Positions 31,122 to 39,750 of a stretch of 64,000 bases of DNA are shown one piece after another. Within the stretch, counting starts at the first letter, position 1, and each line of letters begins with the position of its first letter. The position numbers were made by a program, and so were the translations under genes. Origin of the DNA: Nocardioides deserti. Lineage in GTDB: Bacteria > Actinomycetota > Actinomycetes > Propionibacteriales > Nocardioidaceae. The notes beneath the pieces are model-generated. The model saw nothing but the letters and a program-made list of their open reading frames with translations, searched no databases and had not been told where the DNA came from. The DNA lies in NCBI RefSeq assembly GCF_014266025.1, contig NZ_JACMYC010000019.1:1-64000 (forward strand). The letters are read 5' to 3'.

Positions 31122-32150
31122 TCAGCCCTGCCAGGCCGGCAGCTCGGGGCGGTCGATCCAGTGCCGACCCTCGTGGCGGAGCGCCTCGATGTCGGCGTCG
31201 ACCATGATCCGCACCAGCTCGGCGAACCGCACCTGCGGCTTCCAACCGATCCGGGACTCCGCCCGGCTGGCGTCGCCGACCAGCGCGTCGACCTCGACCG
31301 GGCGGACGTACCGCTCGTCGAAGCGCACGTGCTTCTCCCAGTCCAGACCGGCGTGGTCGAACGCCGCCACGACGAAGTCCCGCACCGTCGCACTCTCCCC
31401 GGTCGCCAGGACCAGGTCCTCCGGCTCGTCGGCCTGCAGCATCCGCCACATGCCCTCGACGTACTCCGGCGCGTAGCCCCAGTCGCGCACCGCGTCGAGG
31501 TTGCCGAGGTAGACGAAGTCGTCGAGACCGGCCTGGATCCGCGCCACGGCCCGGGTGATCTTGCGGGTCACGAACACCTCGCCGCGCCGCGGGGACTCGT
31601 GGTTGAAGAGGATCCCGTTGACGGCGTGCAGGCCGTAGCTCTCGCGGTAGGTCGTGGTCAGCCAGTGCGCGTACGCCTTCGCCGCGCCGTAGGGCGAGCG
31701 CGGCCGCAGCGGCGTCGTCTCGCTCTGCGGCGGCGGCTCGGCACCGTACATCTCCGAGCTCCCGGCTTGGTAGAACCGTGCGCCGACGCCCGACATCCGC
31801 AGTGCCTCGAGCAGCCGCACCGCGCCGATGCCGGCCGCCTCACCGGCGTGCTCGGGCTCGTCGAAGCTGGCGCCGACGTACGACTCCGCCGCCAGGTTGT
31901 AGACCTCGTCGGGCCGCACCTGCTGCAGCAGCGCCAGCAGCCGGCCGCCGTCGGAGAGGTCGCCGCGGTGGAGGAAGAACCGGCAGTCCGGGTGGTGGGT
32001 GTCCTCGACGAGGTGCGCGACGCGAGAGGTGTTGACCGACGACGTACGCCGCGCGAGCCCGTGGACCTCGTAGCCCTTGGTGAGCAGCAGCTCGGCGAGG
32101 TACGACCCGTCCTGGCCCGTAACGCCGGTGATCAGCGCCCGCTTCGTCAT
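31122..32150 (-). CDS. gmd: GDP-mannose 4,6-dehydratase
   Basis: Converts GDP-D-mannose to GDP-4-keto-6-deoxymannose, precursor of GDP-fucose, GDP-rhamnose or GDP-perosamine. The 342-residue SDR has KRALITGVTGQDGSYLAELL, YNLAAESYVGASFDEP, QAGSSEMYG, PRSPYGAAKAYAHW and FNHESPRRGEVFVTRKITRAVARI. All Gmd motifs are intact. A second gmd lies at 51285 and a Gmd-like gene at 52265; the proteins share motifs but the loci differ. Confidence 0.95.
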   Translation of the reverse strand: MTKRALITGVTGQDGSYLAELLLTKGYEVHGLARRTSSVNTSRVAHLVEDTHHPDCRFFLHRGDLSDGGRLLALLQQVRPDEVYNLAAESYVGASFDEPEHAGEAAGIGAVRLLEALRMSGVGARFYQAGSSEMYGAEPPPQSETTPLRPRSPYGAAKAYAHWLTTTYRESYGLHAVNGILFNHESPRRGEVFVTRKITRAVARIQAGLDDFVYLGNLDAVRDWGYAPEYVEGMWRMLQADEPEDLVLATGESATVRDFVVAAFDHAGLDWEKHVRFDERYVRPVEVDALVGDASRAESRIGWKPQVRFAELVRIMVDADIEALRHEGRHWIDRPELPAWQG

Positions 32151-32217
32151 GGGCCGCAGTCTCCCATGCGCTCACGGCGCGCCCGGCGACAAAACCCGCC
32201 TTTCACGATGACAGCAC

Positions 32218-32223
32218 TAGGCT
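32218..32223 (+). promoter_or_regulatory. -10 element of a leaderless promoter for the TauE/SafE gene
   Basis: TAGGCT is 8 nt before GTG 32232 and favours that start over the upstream in-frame ATG at 32208. Confidence 0.5.
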
Positions 32224-32231
32224 TTCGCGCC

Positions 32232-33170
32232 GTGGACGACCTTCTCACCACCTCTGCCCTCGCCGTGCTGGCGGTCAGCTTCGGCGTCGGCATCGTCGTC
32301 GGGCTGACCGGGATGGGCGGCGGCGCCTTGATGACGCCGGCCCTCATCTTCCTCGGCATCCCCCCGACCGCCGCGGTCGCCAACGACCTCGTCGCTGCGG
32401 CGGTGAACAAGACGGTCGGGGCGTCGGTCCACTGGAAGACCGGGTCACCGAACCTCAAGCTCGCGACGTACCTCATCGTCGGCTCGGTGCCGTTCGCCCT
32501 CGCCGGCGGCTTCATCGTGCAGGAGATCGGCGGCGAGGACGCCGAGGACTTCCTCGTCACCGCGATCGGCATCGCGCTGCTGTTCGCGGCTGCGAGCTAC
32601 GCGCTGCGGATGTACCTGCAGCTCCGCCTCGTCACCTCCGGCAACCAGGCGCCCGCCGGCGAGCCCAGCATCCGTCCCGTTCCCACGCTCCTCGTCGGCG
32701 CCGTCGGCGGCCTGCTCGTCGGCATCACGTCGGTCGGCTCCGGCTCGCTGATCATGGTCGCACTGCTGCTGCTCTACCCGACGCTCTCGGCGCTGAAGCT
32801 GGTCGGCACCGACCTCGTCCAGGCCGTCCCCCTCGTGCTGGCTGCGGCCATCGGCCACGTCGTCGTGAACGGCGTCGACTGGGCCGTGCTGATCCCGCTG
32901 ATCCTCGGCGGCACCCCCGGCACCTTCCTCGGCGCCCGCATGGCCAGCTGGGTCAGCCAGTCGGTCATCCGCCGCGGCATCGTCATCGTGCTCAGCCTGA
33001 CCGGCCTCAAGATGCTCGGCGTCTCCCCCGAGGTCGTCGGCATCATCGGCGCCGGCCTGCTTCTCCTCGGCCCCCTCGCCTGGGGCTTCGTCCGCCAGAC
33101 CCGCGGCCTCCCCGCCTTCGACAACAACGCGGCCGCTTGGTACCACGACCGCCAGGACCAGAAGCAGTAG
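32232..33170 (+). CDS. TauE/SafE-family sulfite/organosulfonate permease
   Basis: A 312-residue integral membrane protein with two internally similar halves, each with the family hallmark: VSFGVGIVVGLTGMGGGALMTPAL and LLVGAVGGLLVGITSVGSGSLIMVAL. Family members export or import sulfite, sulfoacetate or related sulfur anions. The location 1.4 kb before cysDN supports a sulfur role. It ends in a hairpin formed by a REP-like repeat that separates it from the convergent ugd. Confidence 0.88.
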   Translation: MDDLLTTSALAVLAVSFGVGIVVGLTGMGGGALMTPALIFLGIPPTAAVANDLVAAAVNKTVGASVHWKTGSPNLKLATYLIVGSVPFALAGGFIVQEIGGEDAEDFLVTAIGIALLFAAASYALRMYLQLRLVTSGNQAPAGEPSIRPVPTLLVGAVGGLLVGITSVGSGSLIMVALLLLYPTLSALKLVGTDLVQAVPLVLAAAIGHVVVNGVDWAVLIPLILGGTPGTFLGARMASWVSQSVIRRGIVIVLSLTGLKMLGVSPEVVGIIGAGLLLLGPLAWGFVRQTRGLPAFDNNAAAWYHDRQDQKQ

Positions 33171-33228
33171 CCGCTGGTTGCGCAGGTATCGACGACGGCT
33201 CGCTGGCGCTCACCTGCTCAACCAGCGG
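33171..33228. repeat. REP-like repeat forming a 17-bp hairpin between TauE and ugd genes
   Basis: CCGCTGGTTGCGCAGGT (33171-33187) and ACCTGCTCAACCAGCGG (33212-33228) pair with one mismatch. The copy starts directly after the TauE stop and ends 7 bp before the ugd stop, so it sits where a bidirectional terminator is needed. Confidence 0.7.
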
Positions 33229-33235
33229 TTGCTCC

Positions 33236-34402
33236 TCAGTCCCGGCCGTAGATGTCGCGGGTGTAGACCTTGTCCGCAACATCGGCCAGCACGTCGGTCC
33301 GCCGGTTCGCGACGATCACGTCCGACCGCTTCTTGAACTCGTCGAGGTCCCGCACCACCTCGGAGTTGAAGAACAGCTCGTCCTCCAGCGCGGGTTCGTA
33401 GACGACGACCTCGATGCCCTTGGCCTTCAGCCGCTTCATCACGCCCTGCACCGACGACATCCGGAAGTTGTCGGAGCCCGCCTTCATGATGAGCCGGTAG
33501 ATGCCGACCGTCTGGGGGTTGCGCCGTAGGATGTCGGCGGCGATGAAGTCCTTGCGCGTGGTGTTGGCCTCGACGATCGCGCTGATGAGGTTCTGCGGGA
33601 CGTCTCGGTAGTTGGCCTGCAGCTGCTTGGTGTCCTTGGGCAAGCAGTACCCGCCGTACCCGAAGCTCGGGTTGTTGTAGTGGCTGCCGATCCGCGGGTC
33701 GAGCCCGACGCCCTCGATGATCTGCGCGCTGTCGAGACCGCGCGTCGCCGCGTAGGTGTCCAGCTCGTTGAAGTAGGCGACGCGCAGCGCCAGGTAGGTG
33801 TTGGCGAAGAGCTTGATCGCCTCCGCCTCGGTGGAGCCCGTGAGCAGCACCGGGATGTCCGTCGCCACGGCTCCCTCCACCAGCAGGTCGGCGAACAGCT
33901 TTCCCCGCTCCCCCTCGTCGCCGACGACGATCCGCGAGGGGTGCAAGTTGTCCCACAGCGCCCGGCCCTCGCGCAGGAACTCGGGGCTGAAGATGATCGC
34001 GGCACCCTGATGCCGCTCGCGCAGCTCGGCGGTGAAGCCGACCGGCACCGTCGACTTGATGACGATCGTCGCATCCGGAGCGAGCTCGAGCACGTCGGCG
34101 ACCACCGCCTCCACGGAGCGGGTGTTGAAGTAGTTGGTCCGCTCGTCGTAGTCGGTCGGCGTCGCCACGACGACCAGCTCCGCTCCGTCGTACGCCGCGT
34201 GGCCGTCGACGAGCGCGACGAGGTCGAGCTCCCGGTGCTCGAGGTACTCCTCGAGCTCAGGGTCCTCCAGCGGTGACCTCCGCTGGTTGACCGACGCCAC
34301 CCGCGCCGCGTCGAGGTCCACCGCACGGACCTCGTGGTGTTGCGCCAGGACAACGGCATTCGAGAGGCCGACGTATCCAAGGCCGACGACAGCGATCTTC
34401 AC
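33236..34402 (-). CDS. ugd: UDP-glucose 6-dehydrogenase (nucleotide-sugar dehydrogenase)
   Basis: Oxidises UDP-glucose to UDP-glucuronate. The 388-residue protein is the short Ugd form: KIAVVGLGYVGLSNAVVLAQ, VVVATPTDYDERTNYFNT, IIFSPEFLREGRALWDN, IKLFANTYLALRVAYFNELD and the active-site FGYGGYCLPKDTKQL with the catalytic Cys. GTG 34402 is preceded by a TAGGCT -10 (34414-34409) with a 6-nt gap, fitting a leaderless transcript. It supplies an acidic sugar to the polysaccharide. Confidence 0.94.
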   Translation of the reverse strand: MKIAVVGLGYVGLSNAVVLAQHHEVRAVDLDAARVASVNQRRSPLEDPELEEYLEHRELDLVALVDGHAAYDGAELVVVATPTDYDERTNYFNTRSVEAVVADVLELAPDATIVIKSTVPVGFTAELRERHQGAAIIFSPEFLREGRALWDNLHPSRIVVGDEGERGKLFADLLVEGAVATDIPVLLTGSTEAEAIKLFANTYLALRVAYFNELDTYAATRGLDSAQIIEGVGLDPRIGSHYNNPSFGYGGYCLPKDTKQLQANYRDVPQNLISAIVEANTTRKDFIAADILRRNPQTVGIYRLIMKAGSDNFRMSSVQGVMKRLKAKGIEVVVYEPALEDELFFNSEVVRDLDEFKKRSDVIVANRRTDVLADVADKVYTRDIYGRD

Positions 34403-34408
34403 GCCGCG

Positions 34409-34414
34409 AGCCTA
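34409..34414 (-). promoter_or_regulatory. -10 element of a leaderless promoter for ugd
   Basis: TAGGCT on the minus strand, 6 nt before GTG 34402. Confidence 0.5.
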
Positions 34415-34523
34415 GGTCCAGTGGCGCGTTCAGCCGTCCTGGCGCGCTGCGACCCGGCCCACCCGCAGGTGTCGCGCCACACTCACTCCGCGGCGCGCTT
34501 CGCCGCCCGACGCCCACCGTGGC

Positions 34524-34529
34524 TACGAT
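34524..34529 (+). promoter_or_regulatory. -10 element of the cysDN operon
   Basis: TACGAT lies 37 nt before the cysD ATG at 34567, giving a short 5' leader with a GAGAGG Shine-Dalgarno-like sequence. An in-frame ATG at 34528 overlaps this hexamer and is therefore unlikely to be the start. Confidence 0.4.
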
Positions 34530-34566
34530 GACGGCTGCTGTCCCGACGAGAGGTCCCCTGCACGTC

Positions 34567-35481
34567 ATGACCGACACCCACGCCGACTACCGGCTGAGCC
34601 AGCTCGACCAGCTGGAGGCCGAGTCGATCCACATCTTCCGCGAGGTCGCTGCGGAGTTCGAGAAGCCCGTCCTGATGTTCTCGGGCGGCAAGGACTCGAT
34701 CGTCATGCTGCGCCTGGCCGAGAAGGCGTTCTACCCGGCGAAGATCCCGTTCCCCGTGCTGCAGGTCGACACGGGTCTGGACTTTCCTGAGGTGCTCGCC
34801 ACCCGCGACAACTGGGTGAACCGCCTCGGCGTGAACCTCGTCGTCGCCAGCATCGACGACGCGATCGCCAACGGCGTCGTCGTCGACGACGGCAAGACGA
34901 GCCGCAACCGGCTGCAGATCGGCACCCTGCTCAACGCCATCGAGGAGAACGGCTTCACCGCCGCCTTCGGTGGTGGCCGCCGCGACGAGGAGAAGGCCCG
35001 CGCCAAGGAGCGCGTCTACTCCCACCGCGACGAGTTCGGCCAGTGGGACCCGAAGAACCAGCGCCCCGAGCTCTGGAGCCTCTACAACGGCCGCCTGCAC
35101 GCCGGCGAGCACATGCGGATCTTCCCGATCTCGAACTGGACCGAGCTGGACGTCTGGGACTACATCGGCCGCGAGGGCATCGAGATCCCGCAGATCTACT
35201 TCTCCCACCAGCGCCGCGTGTTCGAGCGCGACGGCATGCTGATGAGCGAGACCCCGCTCAACCCCCTGCGCCCGGGCGAGGTCGTCGAGGAGCGCACCGT
35301 GCGGTTCCGCACCTGCGGCGACATCACGCTGACCGGATGCGTCGAGTCCACGGCGTCCACCGTTGACGAGATCATCGACGAGATCTCGATCGCGACGCTC
35401 ACCGAACGAGGCGCCACCCGTGGCGACGACCGGTTCTCCGAGGCAGCCATGGAGGACCGGAAGAAGGAAGGCTACTTCTGA
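34567..35481 (+). CDS. cysD: Sulfate adenylyltransferase subunit CysD
   Basis: Catalytic subunit of ATP sulfurylase, forming APS from ATP and sulfate. The 304-residue PAPS-reductase-like protein has FEKPVLMFSGGKDSIVMLRLA (PP-loop SGGKDS), VLQVDTGLDFPEV, AAFGGGRRDEEKARAKERVYSHRD, NWTELDVWDYI and VRFRTCGDITLTGCVESTA. ATG 34567 gives the standard N-terminus (LSQLDQLEAESIHIFREVAA). The stop overlaps the cysN ATG by one base. Sulfate is then phosphorylated by the APS kinase domain at 28028. Confidence 0.95.
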   Translation: MTDTHADYRLSQLDQLEAESIHIFREVAAEFEKPVLMFSGGKDSIVMLRLAEKAFYPAKIPFPVLQVDTGLDFPEVLATRDNWVNRLGVNLVVASIDDAIANGVVVDDGKTSRNRLQIGTLLNAIEENGFTAAFGGGRRDEEKARAKERVYSHRDEFGQWDPKNQRPELWSLYNGRLHAGEHMRIFPISNWTELDVWDYIGREGIEIPQIYFSHQRRVFERDGMLMSETPLNPLRPGEVVEERTVRFRTCGDITLTGCVESTASTVDEIIDEISIATLTERGATRGDDRFSEAAMEDRKKEGYF

Positions 35482-36755
35482 TGAGCACCGTCAAGAGCAC
35501 CCAGATGGACCTGCTCCGCTTCGCCACCGCGGGCTCCGTCGACGACGGCAAGTCCACCCTCATCGGGCGGCTCCTCCTCGACTCGAAGTCGATCTTCGCC
35601 GACCAGCTCGAGGCCGTCGAGTCGACCTCGAAGTCCAAGGGGTACGACTACACCGACCTCGCCCTCCTGACCGACGGTCTGCGCTCCGAGCGCGAGCAGG
35701 GCATCACGATCGACGTCGCGTACCGCTACTTCGCGACACCGAACCGCAAGTTCATCATCGCCGACACCCCGGGCCACGTGCAGTACACCCGGAACATGGT
35801 CACCGGCGCCTCCACCGCCGACCTCGGCCTCGTGCTCGTCGACGCCCGCCAGGGTCTGACCGAGCAGTCCCGCCGCCACGCGGTGATCCTGTCGCTCCTC
35901 CGGGTCCCGCACCTGGTGCTGGCCGTGAACAAGATGGACCTCGTGGACTACTCCCAGGAGGTCTACGACAAGATCCACAACGAGTTCACGCAGTTCGCGA
36001 CGAAGCTCAACATCCCTGATCTCGAGGTCATCCCGATCTCGGCGCTGGCCGGCGACAACGTCGTGAACCGCTCCGAGAACATGAGCTGGTACTCCGGTCC
36101 CACGCTCATGCACCACCTCGAGAACGTGCACGTCGCCTCCGACCGCGACCTGATCGACGCCCGGTTCCCGGTCCAGTACGTGGTCCGGCCGAAGTCCGAC
36201 GAGTTCCACGACTACCGCGGGTACGCGGGCATGGTCGCGGGCGGCGTGCTCAAGCCGGGTGACGAGGTTGTCGTCCTGCCATCCGGCATGACCTCGAAGA
36301 TCTCCAAGATCGACCTCTTCGACAAGGAGGTCACCGAGGCGTTCCCGCCGATGTCGGTGACCGTCCACCTCGAGGACGACGTCGACGTGTCCCGCGGGGA
36401 CATGATCGCCCGCGTCAAGAACGCCCCGCAGCCGTCCCAGGACATCGACGCGATGATCTGCTGGATGACCACCACCCCGCTCAAGCCGCGGCAGAAGCTG
36501 GCCATCAAGCACACCACCCGCACGGCACGCGCCCTGGTCAAGGACATCCAGTACCGCTTGGACGTCAACACGCTGCACCGCGACCAGGAGACGAAGGAGC
36601 TCGGCGTGAATGAGATCGGCCGCGTCCAGCTGCGCACCACCGTGCCCTTGCTGTGCGACCCCTACTCGCAGAACCGAACCACCGGGTCGTTCATCCTCAT
36701 CGACGAGGCCACCGGCGTCACTGTGGGCGCAGGCATGATCAATCAGGCGAACTGA
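35481..36755 (+). CDS. cysN: Sulfate adenylyltransferase subunit CysN (GTPase)
   Basis: Regulatory GTPase that drives APS synthesis by CysD. The 424-residue protein has the P-loop AGSVDDGKSTLIGRLLLDSK, switch motifs GITIDVAYRYF and ADTPGHVQYTRNMVTGAS, and AVNKMDLVDY; EF-Tu-like beta domains follow. It lacks a C-terminal CysC domain, unlike CysNC fusions of mycobacteria; the APS kinase is instead in the unlinked fusion at 28028. The gene marks the last normal-composition gene before the lower-GC island. Confidence 0.95.
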   Translation: MSTVKSTQMDLLRFATAGSVDDGKSTLIGRLLLDSKSIFADQLEAVESTSKSKGYDYTDLALLTDGLRSEREQGITIDVAYRYFATPNRKFIIADTPGHVQYTRNMVTGASTADLGLVLVDARQGLTEQSRRHAVILSLLRVPHLVLAVNKMDLVDYSQEVYDKIHNEFTQFATKLNIPDLEVIPISALAGDNVVNRSENMSWYSGPTLMHHLENVHVASDRDLIDARFPVQYVVRPKSDEFHDYRGYAGMVAGGVLKPGDEVVVLPSGMTSKISKIDLFDKEVTEAFPPMSVTVHLEDDVDVSRGDMIARVKNAPQPSQDIDAMICWMTTTPLKPRQKLAIKHTTRTARALVKDIQYRLDVNTLHRDQETKELGVNEIGRVQLRTTVPLLCDPYSQNRTTGSFILIDEATGVTVGAGMINQAN

Positions 36756-37004
36756 ATGATGTGTGGGTTTTCGCCTCTGTCGTTCAACGTCGCGCGTAAG
36801 CGCTGTAGCACCCGTGAGCCGGGGCAGTGCATCTGTCTTCTCGCTCGCCGGCTAACGGAGAAGAACAACGGTGGACACGGGAAAGAAGCCCTCAGTCCCG
36901 TGGCAAGGACTGCGCTTAGACGCGGAATCTTGCTCGCTAGCGCAGAACTTCACGCCGAGTGCTGACCGCGAAGGCTTAATCGATCGAAATGAGGACTACG
37001 TCCA
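36756..37004. other. Left junction of the low-GC island (249 bp, no gene seen)
   Basis: Base composition drops after the cysN stop. The gap holds short open frames without recognisable protein and no clear insertion-sequence end. A GAGGA Shine-Dalgarno sequence for the HAD gene lies at its right end. Confidence 0.4.
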
Positions 37005-37394
37005 GTGAACAAGATCGTAATCGACCTGGACGGCACCCTCACGAAACCCGTCACCGGCGAGCAGGTCGACTACCGGGCTGTTAGCCCAAACCACGAGGTG
37101 GTAGCCCGCCTCAGGGAGTATCGCGAATCTGGCTTCGAGATTGTCGTACTCACCGCACGCAACATGCGCACCTATCAGGGCGATCTCGGGAAGATCAACG
37201 TTCACACGCTTCCCACCATTCTTGAGTGGTTAGATCGCCACGACATCCCCTACGATCAGGTTGTCGTCGGCAAACCATGGTGCGGCCCTGACGGGTTCTA
37301 TGTGGACGACCGGGCCGTCAGGCCCGATGAATTCGCGCGAATGTCCCCGTCCGAAATAGCGTCACTGATCCAAGAGAACGTAGACGCGCAGTGA
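37005..37394 (+). CDS. HAD-superfamily phosphatase of a polysaccharide cluster
   Basis: A 129-residue HAD hydrolase. Motif I is IVIDLDGTLTKP (nucleophile and acid Asp), motif II VVLTARNM, and motif III/IV GKPWCGPDGFYVDDRAVRP. Such minimal HADs occur in capsule and O-antigen loci next to nucleotidyltransferase/kinase genes, where they dephosphorylate a sugar- or polyol-phosphate intermediate. The substrate is not identifiable. GTG start with GAGGA upstream; the stop overlaps the next GTG by 4 bp. Confidence 0.75.
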   Translation: MNKIVIDLDGTLTKPVTGEQVDYRAVSPNHEVVARLREYRESGFEIVVLTARNMRTYQGDLGKINVHTLPTILEWLDRHDIPYDQVVVGKPWCGPDGFYVDDRAVRPDEFARMSPSEIASLIQENVDAQ

Positions 37395-39016
37395 GGGTCC
37401 TTCTCATCATGTCGGGCGCGTATGTGGCCGACGACCTAGCAAGCGAGTTCGGGAAACTGCCCCCAGCACTCCTGCCGGTCAAGAATAGGCGCCTCCTTGA
37501 ACTCCAACTCCAGAGCTTCGACTTTGAGCACGATCAGAAGTACATAACCATACCGCAGGATTACCCACTGGCCGAGGCGGATCAGGACCTGCTTCAACGG
37601 GCCGAGATCTCAGCGATTCCGGCCGATCCCAAGGTCAGTGCGAAGACTGCGCTATTAGCCGCCGTGAGTGAGATCCTCGCTCGGAGTGCCGGCCCGATAG
37701 TTTCGCTCACACTCGTTCTTGGTGACACCCTCCACGAGTATGCCCCTTTTCCGGACATCGACTCGTATGCCGTTGGCACTCCACTGCCCGAATACAAGTG
37801 GTCGATCGTTGATATCCGCGAAGGACAGATCGCGGGGGTTTCTGAGGAGCGGCATCCAGCAGCTGGTGACCAGGTGCTCACCGGATACTTCACCTTCAAG
37901 CATATTGCTCGCCTTGTGCGCGAGCTTAACCGCAACAAATCGCTCACATCCGCGCTGTCTGCCTACGCTGCTGCTCACCTAGTTGCACCACAACGAATGG
38001 GCGAGTGGCACGACTTCGGACACCTGCATACCTATTTTCGAGCGCGCATGGAGATGACCGACACGCGGTCGTTCAATGAGTTTGCAACGGCAGGCCGCGT
38101 CCTGACGAAGAGTAGCTCTCGCGAAGGCAGGATCGATGCGGAGGCGTCGTGGTTCGAGAGCCTCCCCGCCGCGATGCGCATCTACGTGCCACAGTTCATG
38201 GGTCGATCCCCCGACCGAACCTCGTACTCGCTTGAGTACCTATATCTCTCTCCCCTTAGCGATCTTTACGTATTCGGCGAACTTACCAAGCAGGCCTGGG
38301 CAAACATCCTCGACGCCGTGTGCCAGTTTGTTGAAGATTCACGGCAAGCAGTATCGGAAGATGGCATCCCCTCCAAGTTCGTGGACGAGTATAGGAGGAA
38401 GGGGTACGAGAGGTTAGCGGAATTTGCTGCCCAGGGGGGCGACGTCGACCGATTGGTTTCCGTTAACGGCGCTCCCCCGACGAGTCTTCGCAAGATGCAT
38501 GACGCTCTCTGTGCACTACTCGAGGATCGGAAGGAAGTTTCCGAGAAGTTGTCACACGGCGACCTGTGCCTGTCGAACATCCTGTACGACTTCCGTACGC
38601 GAGGCGTTAGGCTAATTGACCCGCGGGGGTCCAACCTGAATGGAGAAGTCTCGCTCTACAGCGATGAGCTGTACGACTTGGCTAAACTCAACCACTCGTT
38701 CATCGGTGGCTATGACCTAATCCTTGCTGGCAGATATGCTCTGGATCGCGTTGCGGATGACTCGATCAATTTTCGAGTCAAGCGAACTCCATCTCAGGAA
38801 GCTATCTCGAACCAATTTAGAGGCCTCGTGCGCGAGAGATTTGCGCATGAGGATGGTTCGGGAGATCTCAGGGTTCTTGATGCGGTAACCGCATTGCTAT
38901 TCATTTCTATGCTGCCATTGCACAGTGACCGCCCTGATCGACAACTAGCCTTTCAATGTGTCGCTTCTGAAATTCATTCGAAGATCGTGCTTGGACAAGA
39001 GGGATGGCACGCATGA
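37391..39016 (+). CDS. Nucleotidyltransferase-like / APH-type kinase fusion
   Basis: A 541-residue two-domain protein. The N-terminal ~220 residues look like a sugar-nucleotidyltransferase fold (VLLIMSGAYVADDL, PPALLPVKNRRLLELQLQSF, LTLVLGDTLHEY) but the glycine-rich GxGxR signature is degraded. The C-terminal ~300 residues contain an aminoglycoside-phosphotransferase-type kinase core: SHGDLCLSNILYDF (catalytic HGDLxxxN) and RLIDPRG (metal-binding Asp in place of DFE/DWE). It may phosphorylate a small substrate that the next gene's product activates with a nucleotide. Codon use is less GC-rich than flanking genes. Function is inference from context. Confidence 0.65.
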   Translation: MRVLLIMSGAYVADDLASEFGKLPPALLPVKNRRLLELQLQSFDFEHDQKYITIPQDYPLAEADQDLLQRAEISAIPADPKVSAKTALLAAVSEILARSAGPIVSLTLVLGDTLHEYAPFPDIDSYAVGTPLPEYKWSIVDIREGQIAGVSEERHPAAGDQVLTGYFTFKHIARLVRELNRNKSLTSALSAYAAAHLVAPQRMGEWHDFGHLHTYFRARMEMTDTRSFNEFATAGRVLTKSSSREGRIDAEASWFESLPAAMRIYVPQFMGRSPDRTSYSLEYLYLSPLSDLYVFGELTKQAWANILDAVCQFVEDSRQAVSEDGIPSKFVDEYRRKGYERLAEFAAQGGDVDRLVSVNGAPPTSLRKMHDALCALLEDRKEVSEKLSHGDLCLSNILYDFRTRGVRLIDPRGSNLNGEVSLYSDELYDLAKLNHSFIGGYDLILAGRYALDRVADDSINFRVKRTPSQEAISNQFRGLVRERFAHEDGSGDLRVLDAVTALLFISMLPLHSDRPDRQLAFQCVASEIHSKIVLGQEGWHA

Positions 39017-39750
39017 CGATTGTGATTCCGATGGCCGGCGAGGGATCCAGGTTTCGTCAGGAAGGCTACAAGCAGCCTAAGTGGAGCCTACCGGTCGACG
39101 GGCGTACATCTTTTGAGCACGCCGTCTTGACCTTCGAGGCACTCTTTCAAGAAGAAGAGTTCGTTTTCGTATGCAGGAAAGACACTGAAACGTCTAGTTT
39201 CGTTCGCGCACGGAGTCAGGGTTTAGGGATTCGCACGTTTCGAGTCGTCGAGTTGGAAGAGCCGACGAGCGGGCAGGCGGAGACGGTCTACAAGGCGATT
39301 GCGAAACGGGGTCTGGACGACAAGTCCAGGCTCTACATCTTCAACATCGATACCTTCAGACTCGGGTGGACGCCGGATGATGGGCGGGGCGCAGGCGGGC
39401 ATCTTGACACCTTCCTTGGCGACGGTGAATCGTGGTCTTTTGTCGCAGGTGATCCAAGTCGGGCAACTGCCACGGCAGAGAAGGTAAGAATCTCGCCGTT
39501 CGCGTCGACTGGCCTGTATGAGTTTGGCTCGATCTCAATTTACCTGGATGCCTACGATACTGAGTTAGCGGCCCGAGAATCCCGGCGAATTGATGGCGAG
39601 TTGTATGTAGCTCCGTTGTACAACCACCTGATCAACGAAGGTCTAGTCGTTACTTTCGAAGTCGCACCAGCCGAGTGCGTCGTGCCGTGTGGTGTGCCGC
39701 GTGAGTACGAGCGTCTGCTCTCGACGAACTGGAAGAGGCCACAAGGGTGA
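39013..39750 (+). CDS. Sugar/small-molecule nucleotidyltransferase, capsule type
   Basis: A 245-residue GT-A-like nucleotidyltransferase: MTIVIPMAGEGSRFRQEGYK followed by QPKWSLPVDGRTSFEHAVLTF matches the NTP_transferase signature (GxGxRF, PK). LYIFNIDTF supplies the metal-binding Asp region. Such proteins activate a phosphorylated intermediate with CTP or another NTP. The overlap with the previous stop (ATGA) and the GTGA overlap with the next gene show tight coupling. ATG 39013 was chosen over 39004 because of Shine-Dalgarno spacing (AGAGGG). Confidence 0.7.
   Translation: MTIVIPMAGEGSRFRQEGYKQPKWSLPVDGRTSFEHAVLTFEALFQEEEFVFVCRKDTETSSFVRARSQGLGIRTFRVVELEEPTSGQAETVYKAIAKRGLDDKSRLYIFNIDTFRLGWTPDDGRGAGGHLDTFLGDGESWSFVAGDPSRATATAEKVRISPFASTGLYEFGSISIYLDAYDTELAARESRRIDGELYVAPLYNHLINEGLVVTFEVAPAECVVPCGVPREYERLLSTNWKRPQG

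Noticed and set aside
34262..34285. REP-like repeat inside ugd (CCGCTGGTTGACC)
   Set aside because: Only ~11 bases match and the encoded residues fit the conserved Ugd sequence, so it is coincidence.
36756..36965. 69-codon open frame after cysN
   Set aside because: No Shine-Dalgarno or recognisable features; left as non-coding island junction.
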